Positions 35,401 through 46,507 of a stretch of DNA of 64,000 nt are shown here, piece by piece. The notes beneath the pieces are model-generated. The model worked only from the letters and a program-made list of their open reading frames with translations, ran no database searches and was not told the DNA's origin. The position numbers and the translations under genes are program-made. The stretch is taken from the NCBI RefSeq assembly GCF_020497125.1, contig NC_059073.1:144717012-144781011 (forward strand), given 5' to 3'. Source of the stretch: Mauremys mutica (lineage: Eukaryota; Chordata; Testudines; Geoemydidae). Position 1 is the stretch's first letter. Each line of letters begins with the position of its first letter.

Positions 35401-35732
35401 GTTCTTCTTCACGCAGCGCACAGTCAACTTGTGGAACTCCTTACCTGAGGAGGTTGTGAAGGCTAGGACTATAACAATGTTTAAAAGGGGACTGGATAAA
35501 TTCATGGTGGCTAAGTCCATAAATGGCTATTAGCCAGGATGGGTAAGAATGGTGTCCCTAGCCTCTGTTCGTCAGAGGATGGAGATGGATGGCAGGAGAG
35601 AGATCACTTGATCATTGCCTGTTAGGTTCACTCCCTCAGGGGCACCTGGCATTGGCCACTGTCGGTAGACAGATACTGGGCTAGATGGACCTTTGGTCTG
35701 ACCCGGTACGGCCTTTCTTATGTTCTTATGTT
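32475..35732 (+). mobile_element. Nearly full-length CR1 LINE (ORF2 plus 3' end)
   Basis: The element covers the end of the 5' region ('gttgtagagcagtttttaaa'), all of ORF2 and the complete 3' UTR, ending in the CR1-type short repeat TTCTTATG at 35717-35732. It lies in DGUOK intron 3, antisense to the gene, and its 5' side begins about 200 bases from exon 4. The 5' boundary is approximate and ORF1 is missing. Confidence 0.92.
32551..35533 (+). pseudogene. CR1 ORF2 (endonuclease-reverse transcriptase), one frameshift
   Basis: The first frame (32551-35022) contains an APE-type endonuclease (YTNARSLNNK near residue 66, GITETWW, IVGDFNYPHIDW, SDHNT). The reverse transcriptase follows with VTPIFKKG, NYRPVSL, DFQKAFDKVPH, GVPQGSVLGP and the catalytic KFADD. 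One extra A in the A-run at about 34990-34997 shifts the frame, and the C-terminal part ([38 protein letters not shown]) continues to a stop at 35533. Apart from that single base the frame is intact, so the copy is fairly young, but as it stands it cannot make full ORF2p. Confidence 0.93.
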
Positions 35733-36074
35733 AGAAGAGAGACAAGTTGGGCTGTTCAGACAGCGTCACACTGGATAGCAGAACAGTTACTCGAGGGTTT
35801 TTCTATTGTTAATTGTCTTAGTTATGGACTAGCTAATGCAGTTGTAGCTGTGTTGATTGGGCTGTCAGCCCTGGATGATGAGGGCATGTTTACCTACAGA
35901 ACAGGGATGGAGTGGACAGTGGCAGGGGGAGCTTCCCTCTTGCACTACCCTGCCAATGCACCTTGAACTTGACTTGTAGGGGCCCATTGTGATAACAGGG
36001 CCTATAAATATACCCTTAGTCCTGAGTTTAATTGTAAGAAATGAGTGAAAGTTCATGTGATGTCACAATAACCT
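35733..36074. other. Intron 3 sequence between CR1 and DIRS, nothing recognised
   Basis: About 340 bases of moderate composition with no repeat signature or conserved frame that I can identify. Confidence 0.5.
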
Positions 36075-36430
36075 AAAAAAACGGTTACCCACCTTTTAGT
36101 AACTGTTCTTCTTTGAGTGGTTGTTCATGTCCATTCCAAGCAGGTGTGTGTGCGCCGCGTGCACGCCAGCCGGAAGATTTTCCCCTAGCAGCGTCCGTAG
36201 GGTCGGCCCTGGCGCCCCCTGGAGTGGCGCCACTACAGCGCCCTATAAAGGGGCCCGCCGACCCTCCACCCCCTCAGTTCCTTCTTGCTGGCACTCCGAC
36301 AGAGGGGCAGGAGGGTGGGTATTGGAATGGACATGAACAACACATCTCGAAGAACAAGAGTTACTAAAAGGTGGGTAACTGTTTTTTCTTCTTCGAGTGG
36401 TTGTTCATGTCCATTCCAAGCAGGTGACTC
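36075..36430 (-). repeat. DIRS terminal region: ITR with long hairpin and internal complementary copy
   Basis: Bases about 36075-36140 and 36325-36390 are inverted copies of each other (left 'gttacccaccttttagtaac', right 'gttactaaaaggtgggtaac'). A further copy of the tip ('gagtggttgttcatgtccat') follows at about 36395-36425. This matches the ITR plus internal-complementary-region layout described for DIRS elements, used as template for a circular DNA intermediate. Confidence 0.8.
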
Positions 36431-36442
36431 ACAAGCCTGAAC

Positions 36443-37517
36443 CTAGGTGGTGGGGTCGGAGTTCACTGCTGACTGGAGTACTGCACGACCAAAGGCTGCA
36501 TCATCCCTAGCCTGGTGTGTGATGGCATAGTGCGACATGAACGTGTGGATGGAGGACCACGTGGCCGCTCTACAGATCTCCTGAGTTGGGATCTGAGCCA
36601 GGAAAGCCGCAGAGGAGGCCTGCGCCCTAGTGGAGAGGGCCGTGACTGGAGGGACAGGGGTCTTAGCTATGTGGTAGCATTCCCGGATGCAGGTCGCGAT
36701 CCATGAAGAGATTCGTTGAGAGGAGACCGGGAGCCCTTTTATCCTATCCGCCACCGCGATGAAGAGCTGAGTCGAGCGTCTGAACGGCTTGGTACACTCG
36801 ATGTAAAAGGCTAAGGCCCTGCGGACATCCAGGGAATGTAACCTCTGCTCCTCACTGTTAGAGTGAGGTTTCGGATAAAACACCGGGAGAAAGATATCTT
36901 GTCCCATGTGGAACTGTGAGACGACCTTGGGGAGGAAGGCCGGGTGAGGTCTAAGTTGGACCTTGTCCTTATAAAAAGACAGTGTACGGGGGCTCGGATG
37001 TTAACGCCCTGAGCTCCGACACCCTCCTGGCCGAGGTGATCGCCGCCAGGAAGGTGGTCTTATACAACAAGTACAACAGGGAGCACGAAGCCAGGGGCTC
37101 AAAGGGAGGTCCCGAGAGAACAGAGAGGACCAGATTCAGGTCCCAGGCAGGAGCTGGCTGACGAACATGCGGAAATAGCCTGTCCATACCCTTGAGGAAA
37201 CGCTCGACCAGCGGGTTTGCAAACACCGAGGTACTCCCCTCTCCCGGGTGAAAAGCCGAGATGGCCGCCAAGTGAACATGAATCAAGGAGAGGGAGAGGC
37301 CCAGTTGTCTGAGGTGGAGCAAATAGTCTAGGATAATAGGGACAGGGACCCCCAGAGGATTGTGACCTCGCTGACCTGACCATATAGAGAAGCGCTTCCA
37401 TTTGGCCAGGTAGGTGGCCCTGGTTGATGGTTTCCTACTACCGAGCAGCACTTGTCTGACCTGCTGGGAGCACTGCATCTCCACAGGGTTCAGCCATGGA
37501 ACATCCAGGCTGTGAGG
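36443..37517 (-). pseudogene. DIRS tyrosine recombinase, broken
   Basis: The N-terminal SAM-like part (GSRKPSTRATYLAKWKRF) and the first catalytic arginine region (ITSARRVSELRAL) are in one frame. One extra T near 36980 gives a stop at 36969, and the rest (LDVRRALAFY, RRSTQLFIAV, ICRAATW, HTFMSHY) continues in another frame to 36443. The box II HxxR motif reads L-S-T-R where the other copy has H-S-T-R, so the catalytic histidine is lost. The protein would be inactive even without the frameshift. Confidence 0.88.
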
Positions 37518-39501
37518 TGGAGGGATTCCAGGTTTGGGTGGCGGAGGGAGCCCCGGTCCTGCGTGATCACGTCTGGGAGCAGGGGCAGCGTCAGGGGCAC
37601 CTGAACGGACATGTGCAGGAGTGACATGTACCAATGTTGGCGCGGCCACGCCGGAGCTATCAGGATTACCCATGCATGGTCCCTGCAAATCTTCAAAAAT
37701 CACCTTGTGTATCAGGGGGATCGGAGGAAAGGCGTAGAGCAGACCGACTCCCCACGACTGGAGGAAGGCATCCGACAGAGACCCCTGACTGCGGCCCAGG
37801 AGGGAGCAGAATTGTCGGCACTTTCTGTTTTCCCTCAAGGCGAACAAGTCTAACTGGGGAAAGCCCCAGAGCTGGAAGATTGAGTGTACCACGACCCGTC
37901 GGAGGGACCACTCGTGACCCCGGAACGAGCGGCTGAGGGTGTCTGCCAGGCCGTTCTGCTCCCCCGGAAGGTAGAACGCCGTCAGTTGGGTAGCATTGTG
38001 GATGCAGAAATTCCACAACGCGAGGGCTTCCCTGCACAGGGGAGAGGAGCGTGCACCCCCGTTTGTTGATATAAAAGACGGCCGACGTGTTGTCCGAGAG
38101 GACTGAAACACATCTGCCGGCCAGGTGGGACCGGAAGGTCAAACAAGCCAGGTGAACCGCTCTCAGCTCCCTGACATTGATATGCAACTCGAGGTCCTCT
38201 GGCGACCACAAGCCCTGCATCCTGAGGTGTCCCAGGTGCGCTCCCCAACCCCAATCCGAGGCATCCGTTACCAGGGAGAGAGAGGGTTGAGGGGCAGTGA
38301 AGGGGACGCCCATGCATACTTTCTGCAGGTCAAGCCACCATCGTAGCGAGCTTAGCACTAAGTGGGGAATGGACATCACTGAGTCCAAGGGGTCCCTGGC
38401 CAGGCGGTGTACTGTCGCTAACCAGGACTGTAGCGGGCGAAGCCGGAGTCTGGCATGGTTCACCACATAGGTGCATGCCGCCACATGACCCAACAGCCGG
38501 AGGCAGATCTGCGCTGTGGTAATCGGGGTGCGGTGCATTCCGAGGATGAGCTCAGAAATCGCACGGAAGCTGGATTCCGGAAGGTACGCTCTGGTGTGGG
38601 TGGAGTCCAGAACCGCCCCTATGAACGCTATTCGTTGCGTAGGAAACAGGGTGGACTTGGCTTCATTCAAGAGGAGGCCGAAATTGAGAAAGGTCCGCCT
38701 GATGAACAACACCTGGGCCTCCACCTGCTCCTTGGAGCGACCCTTTATGAGCCAATCGTCCAGGTAGGAGAATACCTGGATGCCCTGCCTGCGCAGGAAG
38801 GCCGCCACGACTGCCATGCACTTCGTGAAGACCCTTGGGGCAGCCGACAGGCCAAACGGAAGCACCGTGAACTGCAGATGGGCGTTGGCCACGACGAACC
38901 TGAGGTACCGACGGTGTCGGGGAATTATGGCAATGTGGAAATAAGCGTCCTTTAAGTCAAGGGCGGCGTACCAATCTCCTGGATCCAGGGAGGGGATGAT
39001 TGAGGACAGGGAGACCATGCGGAACTTGAGCTTCCGTACAAACTTGTTCAGCCGCCGCAAGTCCAGGATGGGTCTCAGGCCCCCTTTGGCCTTCGGTATT
39101 AGGAAATACCGGGAGTAGAAGCCTTTGCCCCTGAGCTCCCGAGGGACTTCCTCCACTGCCCCTGACTCCATGAGGGACTTCACTTCTTGAATTAGAAGTT
39201 GCTCGTGAGATGGGTCCCTGAAGAGGGACGGGGAGGGGGGCTGGTGGGGCGGGAGGGAGGAAAACTGGATAAAATATCCCCTCTCTACCGTGCGGAACAC
39301 TCAGCTGTCCGACGTGATTCGGGACCAGGCACGGTAGAAGGGGGAAAGACGCAACCCAAAGGTAGGGGTAGAAGGATCGAGAGTCTCGATAGGTAGGTCG
39401 CCCTCGACCGTACCATCAAATAGGGGGCCTAAGCACCGATGGCGGTCTCGACTGACCGGACGCCTGGCCGGAGGGGTGGCATTGGTGATGCCTCCTGCCA
39501 T
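37490..39501 (-). pseudogene. DIRS reverse transcriptase / RNase H / Dam-like polyprotein, broken
   Basis: The RT is well preserved: FYSRYFLIPKAKGGLRPILD, ALDLKDAYFH, VLPFGLSAAPRVFTK and the catalytic YLDDWL. RNase H residues VTDAS, NVREL and SDNTS follow. A TGG-to-TGA change at about 39302 separates the RT from its N-terminal leader. The frame shifts inside RNase H near 38055. It shifts again within the Dam-like part, whose end (APAWPRQHWY) is in the 37490-37696 frame. The intact copy at 47923-50061 shows the original layout. Confidence 0.88.
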
Positions 39502-41758
39502 TTCTGCCCCGCCTGCGCCCCAGCTCCTGGCGAGTCTGAGGCTGGTAGGGGCATGGGGCCGTCTGCGGCCTAAACTGCCTGCGCTGGGTCGCAGGGGTAT
39601 GTAAGCCCAGCGAGCAAAGCGTGGCCCTTGAGTCCTTTAGGCTATGCAGACGCTTGTCCGTCTTTTCTGAAAACAGCATCTGCCCCTCGAAGAGGAGGTC
39701 TTGACTGGTCTGCTGGACCTCATAGGGAAGGCCCAAGACCTGGAGCCAGGCTCCCCGCCTCATGACCAGGCCCGTGGCCAGGGTGCGCGAGGCTGAGTCC
39801 GCCGCATCTAGGGCAGCCTGGAGAGAGGCTCAGGAGATCAGTTTCCCCTCCTCTACCAGGGCCGAAAACTCTGACCTCGAGTCCTGGGGAAGGAGCTCCG
39901 TAAACTTCGACATGGCTGAACATGTGTTATGACCATATCGGCTTACGATTGCCTGTTGGTTGGCAATACGGAGTTGTAGGCCTGCCATGGAGTACACTTT
40001 TCTACCAAAGAGGTCGAGTCTTTTAGCGTCCCTGCTTTTTGGTGTTGACCCCTGAAGCCCCTGACGCTCCCGTTGGTTGGCTGCATCCACCACCAGTGTA
40101 CAAGTATTCGTGCCCTTTAGAGGGGACGAAATACCGCCACTCTGTTCTCTTGGCAGTAGGGGCCAGTGAGGCTGGCGTTTGCCATAGGGTGCGGGATGTA
40201 TCCGCTATGGTTTTGATCAACGGGAGAGCCACCCTGGATGGCCCTGAGGGAGCCAGGATGTCTACCACCGGATCCGCGTCTACCTCGATTTCCTCAGCCT
40301 GGATTGCGAGGCTCTGAGCTGCTTGCCGGAGGAGTTGTTGGAGGATCCAAGTGTCCTCCAGGGCCGGTGCCGCAGCCGTGCCCGAGACCGCTTCGTCTGG
40401 GGAGGAAGACGAGGAAATTACTTGGATCGGCCCTTCCTCAGGGGCATGCAGCCCTTCGGGGTCTTGCGGCACACGGTACTGTGGTTGCGGGGCCGGTTCC
40501 GATTCCAAATGCGGCACCGCGACCGGTACCAGGGTCACCAGTGAACGGCTTGGCGTATCTGGCGGTGCCTGTTGAGCCCGAACTGTAGCCGCTGCCCGGC
40601 TAGGGGGTGCTGAACTTGGATATGGCACACCCCTGCCCGACGACGGTGCCGGTGGAGGAGGCAGCTGTGCCGGGGCCACCGACGCCAAGGAGACCGAGGC
40701 CGATCTTGATTGAGGACCGAACGCCTGGCCTACCGACTGGTGGTAGGCCCAGGGGGTCCAAAACGGCCACTGTGAGGGCGGATGCCATTGCTGCTGCCAC
40801 TGTGGGTAACGCTAGTGGCTCACCCCCGAAACTGATCTCCTGCTCCGCGACCGGCTGGAGCGGTAGGAGTCTGCCTCTGAACCTGAAGTTTCTGAGTAAG
40901 AGGACCTGGGGGGAGCAGCACCCGGTGCCGTTCGAGAGCGATGCTGAGGCGGCGGGGAGCCGCTTATCTGGTCCGGTGCTGCCCTAGCGGCGCAGTGCGG
41001 GGAGGGAGGCGACAGAATGGCCGGCTTGCCCCTCGATTGTACTGGGGGACGAGCCGTGGTAGGCAACTCCCTACTACGGTGCGGGGAGGCCGGTGCCGGG
41101 AGTCCCATCAAGTCTGAGGCTGCCTCGAATGCCTCCGGTGTCGAAGGGAGGCGCAAGTCTCCGCTGAGGTCTGGGGATCTAGCCGGTCCGGACTCGACCG
41201 CCCTCTCTGCAATGCGGGAGTCGACGGAGCAGCCGAGGGCTGTAGCCCAGCCTATCCACTTGCACCTGCGGACGGCGTCGGCCTCTGGGGGTCCTGGTGG
41301 GGTGACCATTCCCTCACCGGTTTCCTCTTCTTAGCGGGCACTGGAGACGGTGACCGGTGCCGCACTAAGGCTGACTTCCTATGACCTGACTCCGTCCGGT
41401 GCCGGGTTTTAGATAACCTGGGCTGGGCCCTAAGTCCTGATGCCGGTGCCGGGGCGCTCCACACCGAGGAAGATGTGCTGGGCACCGCCTCGGCCGGTTC
41501 CGGGTCCGAGGGTGGCCACAGGGCAGCCTCCATCAGGAGGACTCTAAGTCTTTGAGCTCTGTCTTTGAGAGTACTCAGGCGGAAGCCCCTGCAGATAGAG
41601 CACCGGTCCTTTTGGTGGCTCTCTCCGAGGCACCTCAAACAAGCAGAGTGCGGGTCAATCTTGGGCATGAATTTCCCGCAGTCCTTGCAGAGTTTAAACC
41701 CGGGGGACCCGGGCATGCCCCAACGGGCGACGAAAACGTGGGGGGGGGACCCCCCCAA
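39416..41758 (-). pseudogene. DIRS Gag-like protein, broken
   Basis: An N-terminal CCHC knuckle (CLRCLGESHQKDRC) is recognisable near 41640, followed by proline/serine-rich sequence and a short arginine-serine stretch (YRSSRSRSRRS near 40840). The conserved Gag C-terminal half follows (GLQLRIANQQAIVSRYGHN, FTELLPQDSRSEF, KRLHSLKDSRATLCSLGLHT), spread over at least four reading frames. The RS region is much shorter than in the copy at 46508-52660. Confidence 0.8.
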
Positions 41759-41890
41759 CTACCAAGAACTATATACAAATGACTTTAAGTAAACTAACTA
41801 TATACACGGACTATACACGAGGATAGGACACTGCTAACTTGCTATGCGCAAGAGAAGTTCCAGCTAGCCGTCACCGGCGGTAAGAAGGAA

Positions 41891-41924
41891 CTGAGGGGGT
41901 GGAGGGTCAGCAGGCCCTTTTATA
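41891..41924 (-). promoter_or_regulatory. TATA box and initiator in the DIRS 5' ITR
   Basis: On the minus strand TATAAAA at 41924-41918 is followed about 32 bases later by CTCAGTTCC (TCAGTT resembles an initiator). The other DIRS copy keeps the same arrangement (52521-52489) although the bases between have diverged, which argues for an RNA polymerase II promoter inside the ITR. Confidence 0.6.
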
Positions 41925-42063
41925 GGGCGCCGTAGTGGCACCACTCCAGGGGGTGCCAGGGCCGACCCTACGGATGCTGCTAGGAGAAAATCTTCCGGCT
42001 GGCGTGCACGTGGCACGCACACACCTGCTTGGAATGGACATGAACAACCACTCGAAGAAGAAC

Positions 42064-42656
42064 AAAAAATATTGATGGGAAAAGGCACAAAAAGGAGACA
42101 GAAAAACTGAAACAGTCTAAACAAAAATGGCTTACTGCTACAGTTCTCAAGGACTGTTGAAATCATGCTTGTGAAAAATAGATTATGTGGAGCTGGAAGT
42201 TAGTGAACCAAAATTGGTGTATCAGCTATTGGGCCTAATTGGTGGACAAAATGAGGAAATGGGCTATTCCACACATCACTCCCTTGTTGGGTCCTTACAA
42301 AAAGAGAATTTTGAGGGTGCGGTGGGGACACTCAAAGAACCAATAGAGGCTACCGAAGCAAGACTTGTCATCAGGGCTGCCATCACTACCACTTCCTGCA
42401 ACCCTGGGCCTTTGTGATTATGACAGATATTCTGACCAAACCAGGCCACAGGGAGGGTCCCAGATGACATCACCATTTCCGTCAGCTCCAGCTGAATTCG
42501 AAACACAATCTGGGATGAGTTATTACCACCTAAGAGACTCTGAAGCAAGAGAGCTTTTCTTCGAAAACTGATTTCAACGAACAGCAGCTTTAGCCCAGAT
42601 CAACCAGCTTTTCTTTCCTCCCAAAAAGAAGAGTTATTTCCATTTTGGATACCGTC
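42064..42656. other. Intron 3 sequence, nothing recognised
   Basis: No conserved frame or repeat signature; short open frames only. Confidence 0.45.
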
Positions 42657-42659
42657 TAA

Positions 42660-43202
42660 GGCTTTGTCTACACTAGCACTTTTGTCAGCAAAACTTTTGT
42701 CGGTCTGGGGTGTGGGGGAAAAAAAAAACACCCCTAACTCACATAAATTACACTGACAGAAGTGCTGGTGTGGACAGCATTATATCAGTGAGAGATACTC
42801 TCCTGCCAACATAGCTACTGCAGATCATTTGGAGTGGTTTAATTATGCCAGAAGGAGAGCTCTCTCTTCCTGGCACAGAGCAGCTACACAGGAGACTGTC
42901 AAGTGATGGAGCTGCAGCAGTACAAAAATAAATAAATAAATAAATAAAAATAAAAAATATATGGAGATATACCCATCTCATAGAGCTGGAAGGAACCCTG
43001 AAAGATCCTTGAGTCCAGCCCCCTGGCCTTCACTATCAGGACCAAGTACTGATTTTGCCCCAGATCCCTAAGTGGCCCCCTCAAGGATTGAACTCACAAC
43101 CCTAGGTTTAGCAGGCTAACGCTCAAACCACTCTATCCCTTCCCCCACTGAGCTATCCCTCCCCAGCTGTGCCACTGTAAGGTCTGTAGAGCAGACATAG
43201 CC
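42660..43202. mobile_element. MITE with GGCTTTGTCTACACT end and TAA duplications
   Basis: The left end GGCTTTGTCTACACT and the right end GCAGACATAGCC are inverted repeats. TAA flanks both sides (42657-42659 and 43203-43205), fitting the 3-base TWA duplication of PIF/Harbinger transposons. A turtle SINE is inserted in its right half. No transposase frame is present. Confidence 0.75.
42930..43166 (-). mobile_element. Turtle tRNA-derived SINE, reverse, nested in the MITE
   Basis: On the minus strand the head carries an A box (TAGCTCAGTGG, 43147-43157) and a B box (GTTCAATCC, 43085-43093). The body is a CR1-like 3' half and the tail an (AAATAAAT)n-type tract, which reads at 42925-42960 on the plus strand. 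The head shows a partial duplication: 'gggatagctcagtggggg' is followed by 'aagggatagagtggtttgag'. Confidence 0.85.
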
Positions 43203-43205
43203 TAA

Positions 43206-45620
43206 GAGACTATCAAACAAAGGGCTTTTCCTTTTAAACCTCTTTCTAGCAAAAGGGAAAGGAAACAAGAAATGTTGCTAAATTAAAGCCTTATTTAATG
43301 CTTTACATTTCAAATGCTTTTACGGTTTTTCCTTCTTTTCTGGATTTTTAATAGTGGGCCATGGTGCTAAGCAGGCTGAAGTCTCTGTATACACCAAACC
43401 TTGTTTAAGACTGTTTAGTTTTGGATGGTGACTGAGTTATGTTAACACCTTTGGCCTATATGTACTCCACCTAAATTAATACAACAGACCTTCTCTAGGA
43501 TTGGGAAGGCAATTGTGTCTCATTGGACCACTAAGTCTTTTACCTGTCTGCTGAGACCACTAGCAATGATGAGGTCAGATAGTACCAATCCTGTTAGCTG
43601 TGTGGTGTGATGTGAGGCCCTCCATCCCCACCCCAGCTGGAACAAGGCAGAGATTCACCAACTCATTTCACACAGACCACCTACTGAGCATGACATAAGG
43701 CAGTAACAATTTTTGGTCACTACTGACCTAAGCACGATTTGAAACAGCGCCCTAAAGTTGTAAAGCTCAATTAACTCATTACCGATCCTTTCAGACATTT
43801 AATTCCAACACATGTAAGTGAAAATAGGTTTCCCAGACTGCAATGCATGATTGGTATCATACATTAACTTTCCCCTTCTAGAAGAGCTTAATCCCCAGAA
43901 TGCAAAAAGGTGTTAACTCCCTCCCGCAATGCCTGCAGGCAAAAGCTATAGAAATGGGTCTTGGAGCATGGCCTCAAGATTAACAAATTTTGGTGGAGTC
44001 TTTGGAGTGGTCCCACTGAAAACCCCTCTACTGCAGGACCCTTTGCTGAAATGTTGGCCTTGAATTACAGAGATGCTACTAAAACAGTCAGCTACTAACT
44101 TTTTTTAAGTAGTGAATTATAATCAGGGGTTATATTTTTCCACACACCATGAATTACTTCCCTCTTTCACAAGTCTCAACCCAAAGCATTTGCTTCAAAC
44201 ACACTGTTTATGCTACTCTTATGTAATGTTCACACTTCCCTCACTTTCAGCGAATGCATAAATATAGTTTATTATCTCACCTCCAATCCGCTTCACCAAG
44301 GCATCTGGAAAAAGTGACCCTTTAGCCAGATCTAGTGCCAACATATTCTGAATAGCCTAGAAGGCATTACATCATAGGAGACACCTCTTTGGAAAACAAG
44401 CACTTCCAATATGCCTCATGCTTCACTTCATACAACTGGGCAGACAGAAAATCTTGTAATTCCCATTTTTACAGTCAACATCTGTTTAAACACTGCAAGT
44501 CCTATTAACTGACAGGAGCTACAAAATATATTGTCAAGCTCCTTCCAGTACACACATGAAACTTTAATTAAATGAGTGAGGATGGTTCTTTTTGGTCTGC
44601 AACATAAGTGGCAATTAGCAACTCAAAATATATATTCAACTAGGTTCCAAAGATTGTTTCTTTGAAATAATAGGAATGGAAACATTTAAATGAATTTTAT
44701 ATAAACCTTGAAATTAACTGCTTTAATTAACATTCTTCTGCTGTGCTGGAAAACCAACCACAACAGCATCGAGTTAATGCAAGAGAATCAGGAAATGAAA
44801 CTGACTACAGCACAACAAACACCACAGATCAGCTTTAACTAGTCCTTGGAACTCAAGGACATTCAGCTTACTGGCTAAGGTTTTCACTTCTCCTTTAGAA
44901 ATGGACTGCTGAAAATGGTGGCAGTCGGTGCGGTTGCTTCATGTGGGACAAGGTCTGCTTAGTTGCACTGGTAACTACAATGGAGTTATTTCCAAATTTA
45001 CACCAGAGTAAATGAAAGCAGTGTGAACATGTATGAACTGCTCCAATTAAAATCATGTGAAATATTCATAAATATCATGTGCATATTACATGAACCTATG
45101 ATCCTTGAGGTATCAGCAAGATAATTTTGTTTGACCTTTTTAACCTAAATGGATCAAGCAACCATTTTATTGCTCACCTGAATGATCCTTTAAGGCAGAG
45201 TTCCATGTATACCTAAGAGTGAAACTGACCAGGCTACTTTCATTCCTTGAATCCAGTGCCTTATAAATTGGAAGCAAGAAAAATAATGAAAAAAAATTTG
45301 AATCTGAAAATCCAACTACCTCTGGTGTTCCCTCTGTTAGGTATTTACAGGACACCAATTACCCCGGACCTATTATTAACAACATATGTGATTTTCTTTT
45401 TTAAATATCAGTTTCAAGTTTATGTTGACAGTAGGACTTTAGGCCATTCAAGTGCCAGATGGATTGCATTATCATCTCACCACTAGTCCAGAATACACCC
45501 TGAATGTGTGTTTGATTTCTGAGATGCTTGAACACATCACAGGGACCTAGAATTCAATCATTAATCCACAGTTTTCTGCTGCTCCTGTAGGTGCCAAAAG
45601 ACACATAATCTGGGGCAGTT
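43206..45620. other. DGUOK intron 3 sequence, no gene seen
   Basis: No exon-like segment is found between the SINE and the next repeat. A decayed 'tacaatggagttatttccaa' hairpin-type fragment lies near 44980. The remainder is unassigned AT-rich DNA. Confidence 0.5.
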
Positions 45621-45629
45621 TATGGTAGG

Positions 45630-45945
45630 ATGATCTTTTGTTAAGGCACTTGACTGGAACTCAGGAGACCTGGATTCAATTCCCGCCTCTGCCACACACT
45701 TTCTGTACAACCTTGGGTTCGGTTCACCAACCCCCTGCACTTTGTGCAGTCATTTACACTGGGGCACGGCAAGCATGAAATTCTACCCCTCTGTTCTGAT
45801 GGCATTTTACATTTATTTTACATTGGTGTAAGTGACAACACAAGGTGCAGAACAGCAATGAATCTGGCTCTTAGGCTCTGTGCCTCAGTTTCCCCATCTG
45901 TAAAACACACGTAATATCTCTGTGATGTAGAGAGTACTACGATAA
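45630..45945 (+). mobile_element. MIR-like SINE interrupted by another sequence
   Basis: The head ('cttgactggaactcaggaga', 'tcccgcctctgccacacact') stops near 45720. The middle segment resumes near 45880 ('tgcctcagtttccccatctg'). About 150 bases of an old hairpin-type repeat ('cacattggtgtaagtgacaa' style text) lie between. Confidence 0.6.
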
Positions 45946-46215
45946 GAAATGTTTGTGATACTATGGTGAAAGGGTCAGAAAAGTGCCTATTTACATAGTT
46001 GTAAGAATTCCCTGATCAGTTTGTTGATGTTAAAAGGGGTGTGTGTCAGAAACCCACCTCTAGAAAACAAACAGTATTTATTGTGTGGCCAAGTGGCATA
46101 AAAGAGGCATGGTATCTTAAATGGCATTGCCATGTTTCTCCGCACATACTGACTAACAGAAAGCACCATAGTTTAGCTGAAGCAGTCGGGGGGTTGGAGA
46201 TTTTTAGCACTGTAC

Positions 46216-46406
46216 CTATCACTGTATACAGATCTCTCAAAAATCTGCACTGGATCCCGGGTCTTCAACAGCTTCTCTGAAAGGGGCTCCAGCTGGGCCT
46301 TAAGTCGACTCATGCAGGAGTATGTCTGGAACGTATAGGACCACCGAGAAGGCTCCTGATAGACCATTTGAAGCAGGTTGCCAAAGTTCGGAGAAGACGA
46401 GGTCTG
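46216..46406 (-). CDS. DGUOK: DGUOK exon 3
   Basis: The exon encodes 63 codons and two bases. It contains [35 protein letters not shown] and the conserved [12 protein letters not shown], whose ERS motif carries the catalytic arginine region of the deoxynucleoside kinase family. The acceptor 'gccattccctag' and the donor AG|GTACAG are good. The acceptor sits only about 100 bases from the end of a DIRS element inserted in the same transcriptional orientation, so the branch-point region is close to transposon sequence. Confidence 0.95.
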
Positions 46407-46507
46407 CTAGGGAATGGCAAAAAAGCACATTTAAGAAGAAAGTCTCACTGAAAGAGGTTCTCAGGCTATCCATCCCTATCACTGGCCGCAGGGTATTCTC
46501 AGTGTAA

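Larger units (their letters stand above)
36075..42063 (-). mobile_element. DIRS-type tyrosine-recombinase retrotransposon, degraded copy
   Basis: The element reads on the minus strand as Gag, then RT/RNase H/Dam-like, then tyrosine recombinase. It is bounded by inverted terminal repeats of about 180 bases (36107-36285 and 41879-42063) with arms such as 'gagtggttgttcatgtccat' and the mirror 'atggacatgaacaaccactc'. No target duplication is visible, as expected for recombinase-mediated insertion. Several frameshifts, a nonsense codon and a lost catalytic histidine make it inactive. It belongs to a different subfamily from the copy at 46508-52660: the ITR core and Gag are clearly diverged. Confidence 0.93.
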
